A stretch of 64,000 nucleotides of DNA from Apostichopus japonicus (lineage: Eukaryota > Echinodermata > Holothuroidea > Aspidochirotida > Stichopodidae), in the NCBI RefSeq assembly GCF_037975245.1, contig NC_092577.1, positions 4,480,001-4,544,000 on the forward strand. The letters run 5' to 3'. The first letter of the stretch is position 1. Every line of letters begins with the position of its first letter. Below are positions 11,872 through 21,844 of this stretch, piece after piece. The notes under the pieces are model-generated. The model searched no databases, had not been told where the DNA came from, and saw only the letters and a list, made by a program, of their open reading frames with translations. A program made the position numbers and the translations under genes.

Positions 11872-13637
11872 TTAAAGCAATCTACCTGGAATGTACCCAA
11901 CATAGTTATCATGTGGGTCAGGAAAAGTGGACCTGATCCGCCAGACAACACAACTGGGAACTGCTCTCCTATTTCTGTTGCCAAGGCGACCATAATGCCA
12001 CAGTACAAATTGTCTGTATGCAGCATGTCTATTGGCTTTGTTGGGCTCTTCTCCTCTGTTACCGCCACAGATGGCTCTTCTTAGTTCTCGGGCGACACCA
12101 AGGACCAAAGGGTCAATCACCACAGTATCAATTTCCTGGAAAATATGACATTGAAGTTGTAGAAAGTTATGTCCAATTATTAAAACACCCATTATAGTCT
12201 TTCAGTTCTTGTCACTGACGCCATATGCTATAAACTTCTTAAACTGATTGCTGAAAATAACACTTTAGTCACGGAAGGTTATGTCATAACAACATATTTT
12301 GTTATCTTGAGTTGTAAAAGAAATTTAATTTGTCTATGCTGTCATCACTGAGCACTATTGCTAGCCACAAAGCAAATTTTGGGTTCCAGATAAAACATTA
12401 AGAAAACAGTACTGACCGGTCTAAGAGAGAGACAGTTGTCACCTGTCCCTAGACAGCACACCCGTTCCTCTACTGTTGGCATTTCTCTGCACCTCTCACA
12501 AGTGCACCAGCCAGGTGAGTCTGGGATTGTCATACGCTGTGGGTGCTGCTGACGTTCCCATATATCAAAAAAGAGAGCAGGGTAGCTGTTCATCAACTGC
12601 AGAACGAGCTCTCGCAGCTGTTCAGAGTCCACTCTGTGTATCATTTCCTGAAAGAGGCCACAAACGTTATGTTGCATTTCAAATGTAATACCCAAAATAA
12701 CCTTATGACAAAAACTGTAAGCTTATGTTTTTTTATGTTCCTATCCTCTCTCAACCACCTCTCCCACTCCTTCCATGATAAATTATCAGTGACAATTTTA
12801 CAGTCATGGGCATTTGTCATATTGGTTCACATAGAAAGATGCTCATAACTCGAAAAGTAAATTTCATAGAAGTTAAGAAATAGTATTGGTACCCTTTCCA
12901 CACCAAACTATTTTTTTTACACACCCAGAGACTCCCGTGTTTGAGTACATGTTCTTGAGAGGATTTGTAATGAAAGCAAAGAAACATAGTAAATGAGAAT
13001 ATAGCCACTTTATGTGCCCTGATATTTTCTGTCCTCTCCTGCTGTTGATTAGCAACTTGCTGTCTTGCTGCAGCTGCTGTCAACCGTGGCATACCTGCAC
13101 CTCTTCCACCACGGCCCCTTCCTCCACGGCCTGTACCCCTCCTTCCCCTTCTCCCAGATGTCCTCCTTGATGGTGTTTCTGGTGAATCACCTAAGGACTG
13201 CTACATTATGACAGAAGAAATAAGATAGTTATTTACTTTCCAACTGATAGTGTTTGTTTTTCTTTTAGAGATAACCTTTGGAGCATATTTGCTTATGATC
13301 CATCATAATTCATGGGTCAAACTGACATTCCTGAAGCCTAGCTAACATTAAATCTAACTACTCACTGCACTAGACGACATTCATTTTAACTAAGCAAATA
13401 TTCGCAAACGTCACTACACTACGTTAAGTTCGTCGTGATATGGGTTTGTTGTTAGGCCTAAAGTTACCCTAACATCGGTACAGTACAGTAGTTTGGTCAC
13501 ACATGTGTATAGGCATAGTCTAGTGTATACCGCGATCTAGCGATCGCGGAAAACGGAGAGTACATCTACAAAGATGAAGAATTTTCCGACAGTGTTGGTA
13601 AATGATAGGAACTTACATTGGTATTTCTTGTTTCCAT
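11872..13637 (-). CDS. RG-rich protein with P2X7 C-terminal (ballast)-like zinc domain
   Basis: Four minus-strand exons fit in phase: 13637-13617 (METRNTN, strong GTAAGT donor), 13200-13009, 12647-12417, 12135-11872 (TAA), about 235 residues. The donor after exon 2 (AAA|GTGGCT) is weak and that border is the least certain. Exon 2 encodes a Gly/Arg-rich segment (TGRGGRGRGGRGAG), often RNA-binding, then a basic Gln-rich helix. Exons 3-4 carry the domain known from the cytoplasmic end of vertebrate P2X7 receptors (ballast domain, which binds zinc): LVLQLMNSYPALFFDI, then WCTCERCREMPTVEERVCC with clustered Cys, and RHAAYRQFVLWHYGRLGNRN followed by AVPSCVVWRIRSTFPDP. There is no channel part, so this is not a P2X receptor. 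Such stand-alone ballast-domain genes are known in invertebrates, function unknown. Here it lies inside a probable TTAA transposon, opposite to its transposase-like gene. Confidence 0.8.
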
Positions 13638-14048
13638 GCTAAGGGTGAGCAAATTTCTTCTTGCGAAATTCTTCTTTTGCAGTAGCGAATATCTGCACAC
13701 TGTCATGCGAGATGGACAAGCCTGGTAACGATGTAGATGTATAGGCTGAAGTAACGTTATGTAGCCTGCCTACACTATCTGTCGCTTCGCGATGCCTTGC
13801 AATCAGCTGATCATTGTTTTATTATTTACCACGTTATGCAATAACGTTCATCGTGTTTGAATATTCATATATAGGCTGGGTTTACTGAGATCCTAACGGA
13901 AAAGACCTTCGAGAAAAACAACGTTGAAAGTTCTAAATTTTGCGACTTTTATTCCACGATTTGAAGTTAGAGTTGAATAAATAAGCTTATTATGTATGTC
14001 GTTATGGCATGGTGGGGTCAATGAGGTTGAGAAAATCATGGGAAAATG
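13638..14048. promoter_or_regulatory. Right terminal region, presumed promoter of the ballast-domain gene
   Basis: About 410 bp between the ballast-gene ATG and the right terminus. No coding sequence seen. By position it should hold the minus-strand promoter, as 4135-4538 should for the plus-strand gene. No clear TATA box identified. Confidence 0.35.
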
Positions 14049-14067
14049 ACGCAAAATGCTGCTTTAA
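14049..14067. repeat. Right inverted terminus and TTAA duplication
   Basis: ACGCAAAATGCTGCT (14049-14063) followed by TTAA (14064-14067), the inverted partner of 4117-4134. Confidence 0.6.
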
Positions 14068-14101
14068 GAGAACTGACTGTCGTACGCTAACTGGCTTCAA
14101 A

Positions 14102-14493
14102 ATGGCGGCTTTACATATCTCCTTTAGATTACATAGTTCTTGTGATTTTTTCTTGTTTTCTGCTCTCTACGGAATTGATCATGAACTTCGAGGAATCAGC
14201 CAGCGAACTGCGGACGAATATCTCTTATAGCGAATCGTAGTATGCATCCTATACCGGTCGCCATATCCGTGGTCGTAAGCGTGTAGTCAGCTGTAACTTA
14301 CCTATAGGCACACCGGCCGAGGTCTATACAGTCATTGACCGCAGTTTTGGGTGATAGGTATAAACAAAATCATGGTACCCTACATTGTAGCCTTCGCTCT
14401 TTTGCCCCTTGTTCTATCATGGTTCTATCGACTTCAAGTGACCAGTACCTACGAATATCTGGACATGAGATTCGGTAAGGCTGTCTGTCATGT
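14102..14493 (+). pseudogene. SLC5 symporter pseudogene, N-terminal part
   Basis: Starts with ATG at 14102 and reads through the first helix into GIDHELRGISQRTADEYLL, the SLC5 'kTaDEYLL' motif. The match then moves between frames: NRSMHPIPVAISVVVSV (from 14230), a TAG at 14284-14286, SAVTYL, GTPAEVYT (from 14307), then QFWVIGINKIMVPYIVAF and FYRLQVTSTYEYLDMRFGKA (from 14342). That is three shifts, each like a one-base deletion, plus one nonsense codon within about 240 bp. A possible donor (CAT|GTATGG) ends the block near 14490. Order and strand show this is not the missing 5' end of the intact SLC5 exon at 1059 but a second, tandem copy. Assembly error could explain some shifts, but the in-frame TAG argues for real decay. 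Confidence 0.75.
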
Positions 14494-14862
14494 ATGGAAC
14501 GCGAAAAGGACCACAACATATGATGATGTTAACGATGATCTAATTTTATACGTTCATGTACTAAAAAACTTACGATCTCAGATGGATAGGGCAACCCCTC
14601 CCCTTAGACTCCTCCCCTTAGACCCCTCCCCCAAACCGATCATCAGCAAAATTGAGTGTTACCCCCTCCCCGGCCGCTCCCCGTACAATTTAAATTTATA
14701 ACAGAGGATACAGTAACGTCTTTATGGTTTAATGGAAAGTTATATCAATACAGGCGTTAATTGAAGTGAAATTCCTTGACTTTTTGTGTCCCCCTCATCC
14801 ATCCCCTCCTCCATGCACCCCTCCTCAACCCACCGCCCCCCCCAACACACCACGATGGCTGG

Positions 14863-16124
14863 CTATGCATCGTGACGGTGCCGTGGCGCAACTGTAATAG
14901 TAGTAGTAGTAAGTTGAGTCTCGTCTAATACGACTGTGCCGCAACTGTTGTGGCGGTTAATTTTATTTGAATTTTCCAAAAGACGCCGTTCTTGATCTAC
15001 ATGAAAGGATGAGGGTTTTATTAGTTTGCCTGGTCCAATTTGTCCAAAAACAAATTGTGGGCCTATTTTCTTCGAATCAAAAATATAGAGATAGATAAAA
15101 GTTTTTGATTGCGTCTTCATCAAGCAAGAACGATTTGACAAGCAACACTTATATATATGTTCTGTTCATGTGTGTACTTACGACAATCAGTTTCGTCTTC
15201 TCCCGAGGGACAGTCCCACTTGTAATCGCATACGTAATCAGTTGCAATAATTACGTCATCAAAACATGAGAATTGCGCATGTGCAACTGTATAGAAAAAA
15301 GCGAAAGGACAATTCATAGATGAAACTAAATATTTTTTTCATTGAAGTTGAATGGAACTTCATTACACACGTCATCCGTGGGTTGGGAAATATGTTGTAA
15401 GTATGTGGTTATAACTGACTACATCAAATAAACCACTGCTTACTAAAACTGTGATAATTTCAATAAAGACCTGCTCGCAACCGGTAACAGCATGTTTCAT
15501 GAGGTTCGTGTAGTATGTTTCGAAAATTCGGGCAGGGTTTCAAAATTCTTTTCTGCCCCCCCCCCTCCCCCATTGCGACGGTCCTGTAGTATGCCTATAT
15601 GGTAAAACAGCTCTACTGATCGGCAAAATAAATAGACAAGATGTTCATTACATAGCTTGTTCGCTCTGGCCGATTATTTAGGCAGGCAAGTTAGCAAGTA
15701 ATACTTGGTGATTCTGGTCAACAAACATTGACGTATTTTACCGGTACTTTACATGATATGTCACGGTCGCGGAGTTTCGAATCTTTTATGTTATATATAG
15801 CAACCTTGTGACCAACATTGGGAGAGCCTGTACGCTAGATGATATCTATGCCCTGAACAATATTTGCCACTCATCTGTCTACTTTATTGAGACCCATTTC
15901 AGATTAATGTAGACCTAAAATTAATGTAACACTGGGGTTTGCCTATATGAGGATAATGTAGGTGGTAACAGCCTAACGTGGAGTATTACCAAGAAGTGGG
16001 GTCTACCAATTACCTTATTGTAGCAAACAAACAAAATACGTAAGTACTTACCGATGTAGCAGAATAATCCCCAAGTTATCAACACCAGTAGAGAGTAAGT
16101 GCAGTATACCATTCCTCCAGGCAT
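14863..16124 (-). CDS. Secreted LDL-receptor class A module protein (5' exons)
   Basis: On the minus strand, an ATG at 16124 opens a signal-peptide exon (MPGGMVYCTYSLLVLITWGL...) ending at a perfect GTAAGT donor (exon 16124-16056, phase 1). A 105-bp exon follows (15286-15182), also with good borders and phase 1 on both sides, the classic symmetrical LDLa exon. Joined, the signal peptide ends AHA before QFSC, a good cleavage site. The module has F-x-C and VCDYKWDCPSGEDETDC, with the acidic calcium-binding cluster. Only four of six Cys are present: the first and third, which pair in canonical LDLa, are both missing. A possible third exon (from about 15073 to TAG at 14863; ends TITVAPRHRHDA) keeps the phase but has no known domain and is less sure. 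Likely an extracellular protein of unknown role. Confidence 0.65.
15287..16055 (-). other. Intron of the LDLa gene
   Basis: Intron between the signal-peptide exon and the LDLa exon, with GTAAGT donor and ctatACAG acceptor on the minus strand. It contains a poly-C run near 15560. No other feature seen. Confidence 0.5.
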
Positions 16125-16610
16125 TTATAAATACACAGTGTGTAAACATTAGTTAGTCACGAATGGCAAAAATCTAGTCACAGTGACTAGAGTTAGCTAG
16201 TTATTACCAATTCGTTAGTAGCAGACCAATTTGCATGGTCGTTCGACTAACATAAATTAGTCACATAAATTTGTATGAAATTTTTTGACACTCACTAAGC
16301 ATGTCATGTATGTAAGCGTGACGAGAATGTTCTAGTCTTCTGTTTGTTTACTTTCTATAACCTTCAGCTTGACCAATGACGTCATTATTTTTATCCAATC
16401 ATCGTACGGTGTAGAATACCGTGTGCTCAGCTGATCAGAGATCAAAAACTCAGACGACGGCCGGCCGGCGATTACATATATACTGTATGCACGTACGTGG
16501 TACGTCGTACGTCGTACTTGTGGCCATTGCCTAACTGCAGATAGAACAGGGCTATCAACAAAATGAGAAGATTCTTAATCATTTAGCAAACTGTCAGAAA
16601 CAGTTTCAAA
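16125..16610. promoter_or_regulatory. Probable (bidirectional) promoter upstream of the LDLa gene
   Basis: Non-coding stretch upstream of the LDLa start. It holds a 17-bp perfect palindrome CTAGTCACAGTGACTAG at 16174-16190, 50 bp from the minus-strand ATG, and several other TAGTCA words. A CCAAT box (16373-16377) runs directly into a consensus cAMP-response element TGACGTCA (16377-16384), with another CCAAT at about 16396. On the + strand an ATG at 16611 is followed after 14 bases by a GTAAGT donor (16625), which could be the first exon of a divergent gene whose other exons I could not find. Confidence 0.4.
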
Positions 16611-16624
16611 ATGTCGTCAGTTAC

Positions 16625-18285
16625 GTAAGTTCAATCAAAACTGAAATTCTGATAAATAATAATTGACACAATTGACATAATGTTCAAGGAAGGTTTGAAT
16701 ATCCGCGATATGTTTGGCTGGAAAGTATGGGTAAAATTATAACGTTAGGCCTCAGTAAACAAAACTGTTGCTAACGCTAGGACGAAGCTAGGCTAGGAGT
16801 TTAGTCTACCTGGTGTAGCCCACATGCGCTCGTAGATGTATAGTACTATAGTAGCAGTAATACACACTTCTATGACATATTTTATATAAATGTGTATTAT
16901 TAGCTAGTATACTAGGCCTATATTTTTAGTATAATGTTAAGAGCGCCTGTGGTGTAGGCTAGCATACGTCAAGTTTCTAGACACTTCGTCGACCACCAAC
17001 CCCGTCTGCATTTCGTGCACTCTGAACTGAAGGTCTTCGGAGTGGGACTTACCTTCTGCTCTTGTAGGCTAAAGTACATGGTACTCATATTTTAGGAAAT
17101 TTTTGCTAAACTTGGAAGAACCTGGTGTTTAACTAAGGACAAAAACTCAGTTTCAATGCATGAAATACCCATAATGTTGTTAGCTTAGGCCTAGGCCTCA
17201 GGTTCATAGTGGCGCTATGTTAGTATCCTACTTCCTACTCCTAGACCAAGTCTACACCAGCTGTAGCAATGTTGTAGGGTTCTGTATCCTAAGTGGAGTG
17301 GCTGCTGAGTGCTAATACCCTGGACAGAGAATGTTTTGAGTCTTATTTAGCAAATATTCCACAAAGGTAGCGCTGCCGCACGCACAAGCGTATTTTTTCC
17401 GGATTCGCGTAACTGTACCGCCCAGCGCCCGCTGGGAATTAGTTTTTTAAAAAAATCATTATTTGTCGAACTTACCATTAAATGTTATATTTTTGGTTTT
17501 AAAATCATAAGAACACATTTACCCAACGTCAAATAAAAGTACCTTTGCAAACGGCCTCGAAATCTTTGGGAAATTCGTGAATGAAAATTTGCCCCCACTG
17601 TGACCAGCTTGTAGAGTTGTATACAGCGATATGAATTTTGGTCACAACTTCCGGGTTGCCATTTTTTCTTCGTTCAATCGGCGGCAGGCAAAGACTAAAT
17701 CCCACCCCCAACATCTATACGTCATTTGAAAGAGAATGGAATTGTCTTTCAAAAGTGGTATTGGCCAAAATAGGGTCCTATGTTATATATATTTTTTAAA
17801 CATATTAAACTTTCATTTGTTGCTTATAGTAGGGTAATAATAAGAATTTAACTAGCCATATATGATATTTTATTGCTTTTATTTGCTTTATTTGATACTT
17901 AAATGATTTTCTTTCTTAAAACAACACTGAGCTGCCGCCCCTACTTTTAGTAGAAAGGTCCGTTTTTGATGATTAAGCCCCGCCTCTAAGTCTGGCTTGT
18001 AGCAGATTGGCTATGACTCACAGCAGCTACCTGATAGATATACGAAAATGGCTACCCTCGCGACCAGCCGGAAATTTCGCGCAATTTTCTGTGCTGTTGC
18101 TAGGTACGCGGTAGTGTGTTGGAATTGCACGCTAATTACGTATACACATTGTTTTACTGCTAAATGCTACGTTCGCAAGTAACTGCTCTCACGTAAAACA
18201 ATTTCGAAGAAAATTCATCGCTAACTACATTTCAAGAGCTACCAGTGACATTGTTCGGAAAGGGTAAGTAATTTATAACCGAACG
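16625..18285. other. Non-coding region before transposon-like gene
   Basis: No coding exon recognised. AT-rich with short GC-rich patches near 17370-17430 and 18050. It may include an intron of a divergent gene starting at 16611 and the left end of the element carrying the 18286 gene. I could not find terminal repeats for that element. Confidence 0.35.
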
Positions 18286-21200
18286 ATGGCAAACGTAAGT
18301 TTTTGTGAAGAGGTAGGTATATCTTTTGAGAGTGTGAAAGCAGCTCTGTCAGATGACGCTGAGGAAGGGCCTAGGCCTAGCTCTGAGTCTGACTCAGTGT
18401 TAAATGTCAGACTGCCTAGCACTCGACTTTCAAATGGTGTAGTGTTTGAATTGTGGAATATGGTAGGAATGTGTAAATGTGCTAATCAAGTAAGATCTTT
18501 CATTAAAGTTGTAAGCAATTTTTTTGATTCAAGTGTTTTAAATTGTAAAGAAAGATCTGTTCTTTCCAAAGTGTTGCAAGTTGTAAAAACAAGACGTGCT
18601 TTGTCAAAGCTGAAAAGCAAAGATAAGTTGTGTAATTTCTTGCGCCAAGTGTCTCTAAGTCTTATCTTTAAGCCGGATAGCGAATCAGCTCCCACCGTCG
18701 AATCTGCTCCCATCGTCGAATCTACTCCCACCGTCGAATCCACTCCCACTGTCGTAGAACAGCTCACAAGACTGCAACAACATCACATGCAGCTTCAGAG
18801 GGACTTTGAAGACCTGAAAGAGAAAACCTCATCGCAGAGTAGTGTACTGGAAGAGGTTCTTGCTGAGCGTGAGCTACTACAGGAAAGAGTGAAGCAGCTG
18901 GAAAGGGATGTCGCCATCGAACGTCGTATCGCAAAGGATAGCCAGACACGGAGGACTCAACTGGACAAAGGAAGCTCTAAGAACATCGCGAGGCGGGAAC
19001 AACGGAAGACAGAGAAGATAGTACGACTGAAGCAGCAGCTGAAAGGCAAGGACGTGGAGTTGAAACAACAGAGCAAGAAGCACACCAGCACCATCGTGGA
19101 AAAGAGTTACCAATTGCAGCGAGCCAAGAAACAGGTAAGGTATTACAAGAAAAAAGCCGCCGCCTCTACCAGCCAACAAAAGTTCGAGGATGTGAGTGAA
19201 CGACTCAACTACAGAGAAGAACAGATGGAGCAGCTACAGGAGCGTTTAGACGATATCCTCGACAAAGAATGCGGCAAGGTAAATACTATAGTGAAAGGTA
19301 AGTACAGGGATAGTATTAGGAGTGTTTACCAGCACTTGATGTGCCTGAATGTTGGAAGCAATAATTGTGAAGACATTGTGCGCACAGTGCTGAAGGGCAT
19401 TGTAGGCCTTGGTGTAGAGAGATTGCCTAAGGCCACCTTTGCCAAGGAAATGGTTTTTGAGGCTAGGGCCATGGCCCAACTTCAGTTCTGCGATGCAGTT
19501 CTTGAAGATGACAATCTTACTCTACAGTGATGGCACAACTAAGTTTTGGCCATCATTATGGGTCCTACGATGTCAGTTTTGGTGAAGGTAAGGTATTCAC
19601 TCTTGGAGTGCGAGAGACAGCTGATGGTACAGCTGTCACAACTTTAAGAGTATTGGAAGAGATTGTACAAGATCTAGTCGATCTTGGTGGGCAGGACAAG
19701 GTTAGGCTCGACTTGGGTTGTTTCTTGACAAAAATCAAGAATGTCATGAGTGATAGACACTCCGTCCAGGAAAAGTTCAATAACTTCTTGTTGATTTCAG
19801 AGGGAAGGTTCTGCCAGCCGTAAGGGGTGACTGGGACAGTTTGTCATTGACACAGAGAGGGAAAGCCAAAGAACTCAATGAGTTTTTCTGTGGCATGCAC
19901 TTTGTTGTTGGTCTTGCTGAACAAGCATCGTCAACAATGAAGGTTTGGGAGCAGATGATTTTTGGTGAGGAGAAAGTAGGTGCCCTAGCTGTGACCGGCT
20001 TTGCGGGGAAGGATGAAGGTGGGACTGAACGGCTTGTTCGCACTGTGTGCAAAGGCGTTCAGGACCGTGGTTGTGAGAAGAGTGGCAAAGCAGCACAGTT
20101 TAGGGCCTTTCTATCTGCAGAGTTTGGTGTCAATGACGTCCCATTAGCCCCTTTTAAAGGAAATAGGTTTAATATCCTATTTCACAATGGAGCTGGTGTG
20201 TATCACTTGTATAAGCATCTCTTGGTTTTCTTCAATAGGCACAAGTCAGAGAACAAATTGATGCTGGCTGTTGCTGCGGATCTTGAAGTTCCGCAGTACA
20301 TAGCTGGTGTCAAATCTTTGGGTATTATCGACAAAGTCATCACTGGACCACTCTGGCGGGCAATGGAGAAAGAAAAGCACGTGCTAGCGATGAACGAACG
20401 TTACGACAGGCTTCTTGAGTGCCTCGCGAAATGGAGCAAAGACTCCACAGACTTACTAACTGGCAGCGACATCCTCTACTCTGATGTTCCTCTGAAGAAG
20501 AACTCTGTGTACGACAGCCTGATGAAGCCCTGTGAGCTCGACGGAATGGTCAAACAGCTGCTGGAAATGCTCTGTTCATCTTTCAAAATGCTCAGTGAGA
20601 GAATGCTATCTGAGCATTTGAAAGGTGGCAAGTATTCCAGGGTGTCTGCTGACCAGCACAGAGAAATGCAGAGTGTGCCAACAACAAACACTACAGTGGA
20701 ACGCGACTTTGGTATGCTAGATCGCCTCATGAGGGAAAAACCAAGTGCCTCGTGCATAGCGCTGGAAGCCATGATCATGTACAAGAGGAACAAAACATCA
20801 GAATGGTCTGCTTCCCTGGAAGATTCGCAACGTTCATTCGCATTGTTCTTGAAGCTAGCACAGAAGTCCAAGGCCCAACAAAAGAAAGCATACGCGGACC
20901 GACTAGCCACCATCAAAGCTGCAAGAGAACAGAAAGAGCTTGGTAAGAAGGCAGCAATCTTGAAGAAGGCAGACCAAGATCGTGCCAGAAAGCTTCTCCT
21001 GGGAAAGGAAATCAAGTCTGTTGGTGGTTTAGCGGAGTCCGCGAGCGAGCTTGACCAGAGACTCAGCGAACTGAAATCGGTAAAAGGTAAGTCTAAGTAT
21101 CTGCAGACACAGCTGAAGTATCGAAGGTTTGTACTTGGTGCCCGGAACGAAGGTGGTGTTCTAAACGTGTCAGCTGGCGGAAAGCCAAAAACAGTTGAGC

Positions 21201-21808
21201 AGTTGAAGATCTCTCTGCTTGGGGTAATTGTCTGTGACAACGAAGAATTAGAAGCAGCATCAACCAGTTTTCAAAACAGGGCTATTGGTTTGGCTCCGGT
21301 TGATGCTGTGGAAGCCTTCAAAAGCAGATTACAACCCCCACCAGCAAAGAAAACGCGATTGACTTCAGGCAGTAACATCAAATTGCCTGAGGAGCTTGTT
21401 GACAAACGGATTGAACACCACACCGAGGAAGAGGGGAAAGTGGACTGGTACAAAGGTACAGTTGTGGGCGCGAAAGGTGCCAAGTACTTCGTTCGATACG
21501 ATGGGTTCCCTCGAGTGTACTCATACAAAGCGAAGGAGATTGAGGAGGACATTCAGGCTGGAGATTTACAGGTTCTTATACTTTTCCCAGGTGAGATTTT
21601 AAATAAGAAAATTTTGCATTTGTGGTTAGTAGATGACGAAGAGGTCTGGTGTGAAGGTGTCATTGTTAGTTTTTCTAAGGATGAAGGCAATGATACCTTG
21701 TTCGAAATTACTTATGTGAGCGAGGACCCTGAGGATGAGGGTGAAGATGAAGTGTTTGAATGTGCGTTGCTTCAAGACTACCTGAAGCATGAAGTTCGTT
21801 TCATATAG
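18286..21808 (+). pseudogene. Transposon-like coiled-coil/RNase H-like gene with Tudor-like tail, three frame changes
   Basis: One long uninterrupted-looking coding stretch in three frames: 18286-19530 (414 aa), 19527-19823 and about 19797-21808. The N-terminal third is Ser-rich, then has four ESAPTV-type repeats and a long coiled coil (about residues 155-330: RLQQHHMQLQRDFEDLKEK onward). The middle carries motifs of an uncharacterised transposase-like family of cnidarians and echinoderms: SDGTTK|FGHHYGSYDVSF, then a unit around NEFFCGMHFVVGLAEQAS, then NTTVERDFGMLDRLMREKPS. A basic, Lys/Ala-rich helix follows. The end has two Tudor/chromo-like barrels (VDWYKGTVVGAKGAKYFVRY; VWCEGVIVSF). Frames change near 19525, within TTTT at 19532-19536, and near 19797 where a 'ttgatttcag' also resembles a splice acceptor. 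Could be a decayed transposase, or a live gene with assembly indels. No introns needed otherwise. Confidence 0.65.
18682..18753 (+). repeat. In-frame 18-bp tandem repeat x4
   Basis: Four copies of an 18-bp unit coding E-S-[AT]-P-[TI]-V lie inside the transposon-like gene, just before its coiled coil. Copies differ by one to three bases, mostly silent or A/T and T/I changes, so the reading frame has been kept. Confidence 0.85.
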
Positions 21809-21844
21809 TCACCTCGTTTTTTCTCTCTATTTCAGGTTGTGAAG

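Larger units (their letters stand above)
4121..14063. mobile_element. Candidate 9.9-kb TTAA DNA transposon with two convergent genes
   Basis: The element is bounded by TTAA at 4117-4120 and 14064-14067. Its ends are inverted: left AGCAGCATTTGCGT, right (reverse complement) AGCAGCATTTTGCGT, one base of length difference. TTAA duplications are typical of Kolobok and piggyBac transposons; Kolobok-like is my inference because the transposase-like gene does not look like piggyBac. Two spliced genes sit inside, + strand 4539-10209 and - strand 13637-11872, pointing at each other. Their start codons lie 418 and 426 bp inside the respective ends, a symmetry that supports a single two-gene unit with promoters in the termini. 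The right end is 38 bp before the start codon of an SLC5 pseudogene. The short inverted repeat (about 15 bp) is the weak point; chance cannot be excluded without other copies. Confidence 0.6.

Noticed and set aside
11566-11872. Hydrophobic minus-strand frames after the ballast-domain gene
   Set aside because: Phe/Leu/Tyr-rich translation of A-rich DNA, beyond the last recognised exon.
1059-14493. SLC5 N-terminal block (14.1 kb) and C-terminal exon (1.1 kb) as one gene
   Set aside because: Same strand but in the wrong order, so they belong to two tandem copies.
20476-21240. 254-codon minus-strand frame
   Set aside because: Exact antisense of the conserved plus-strand coding region; it exists only because of that region's composition.
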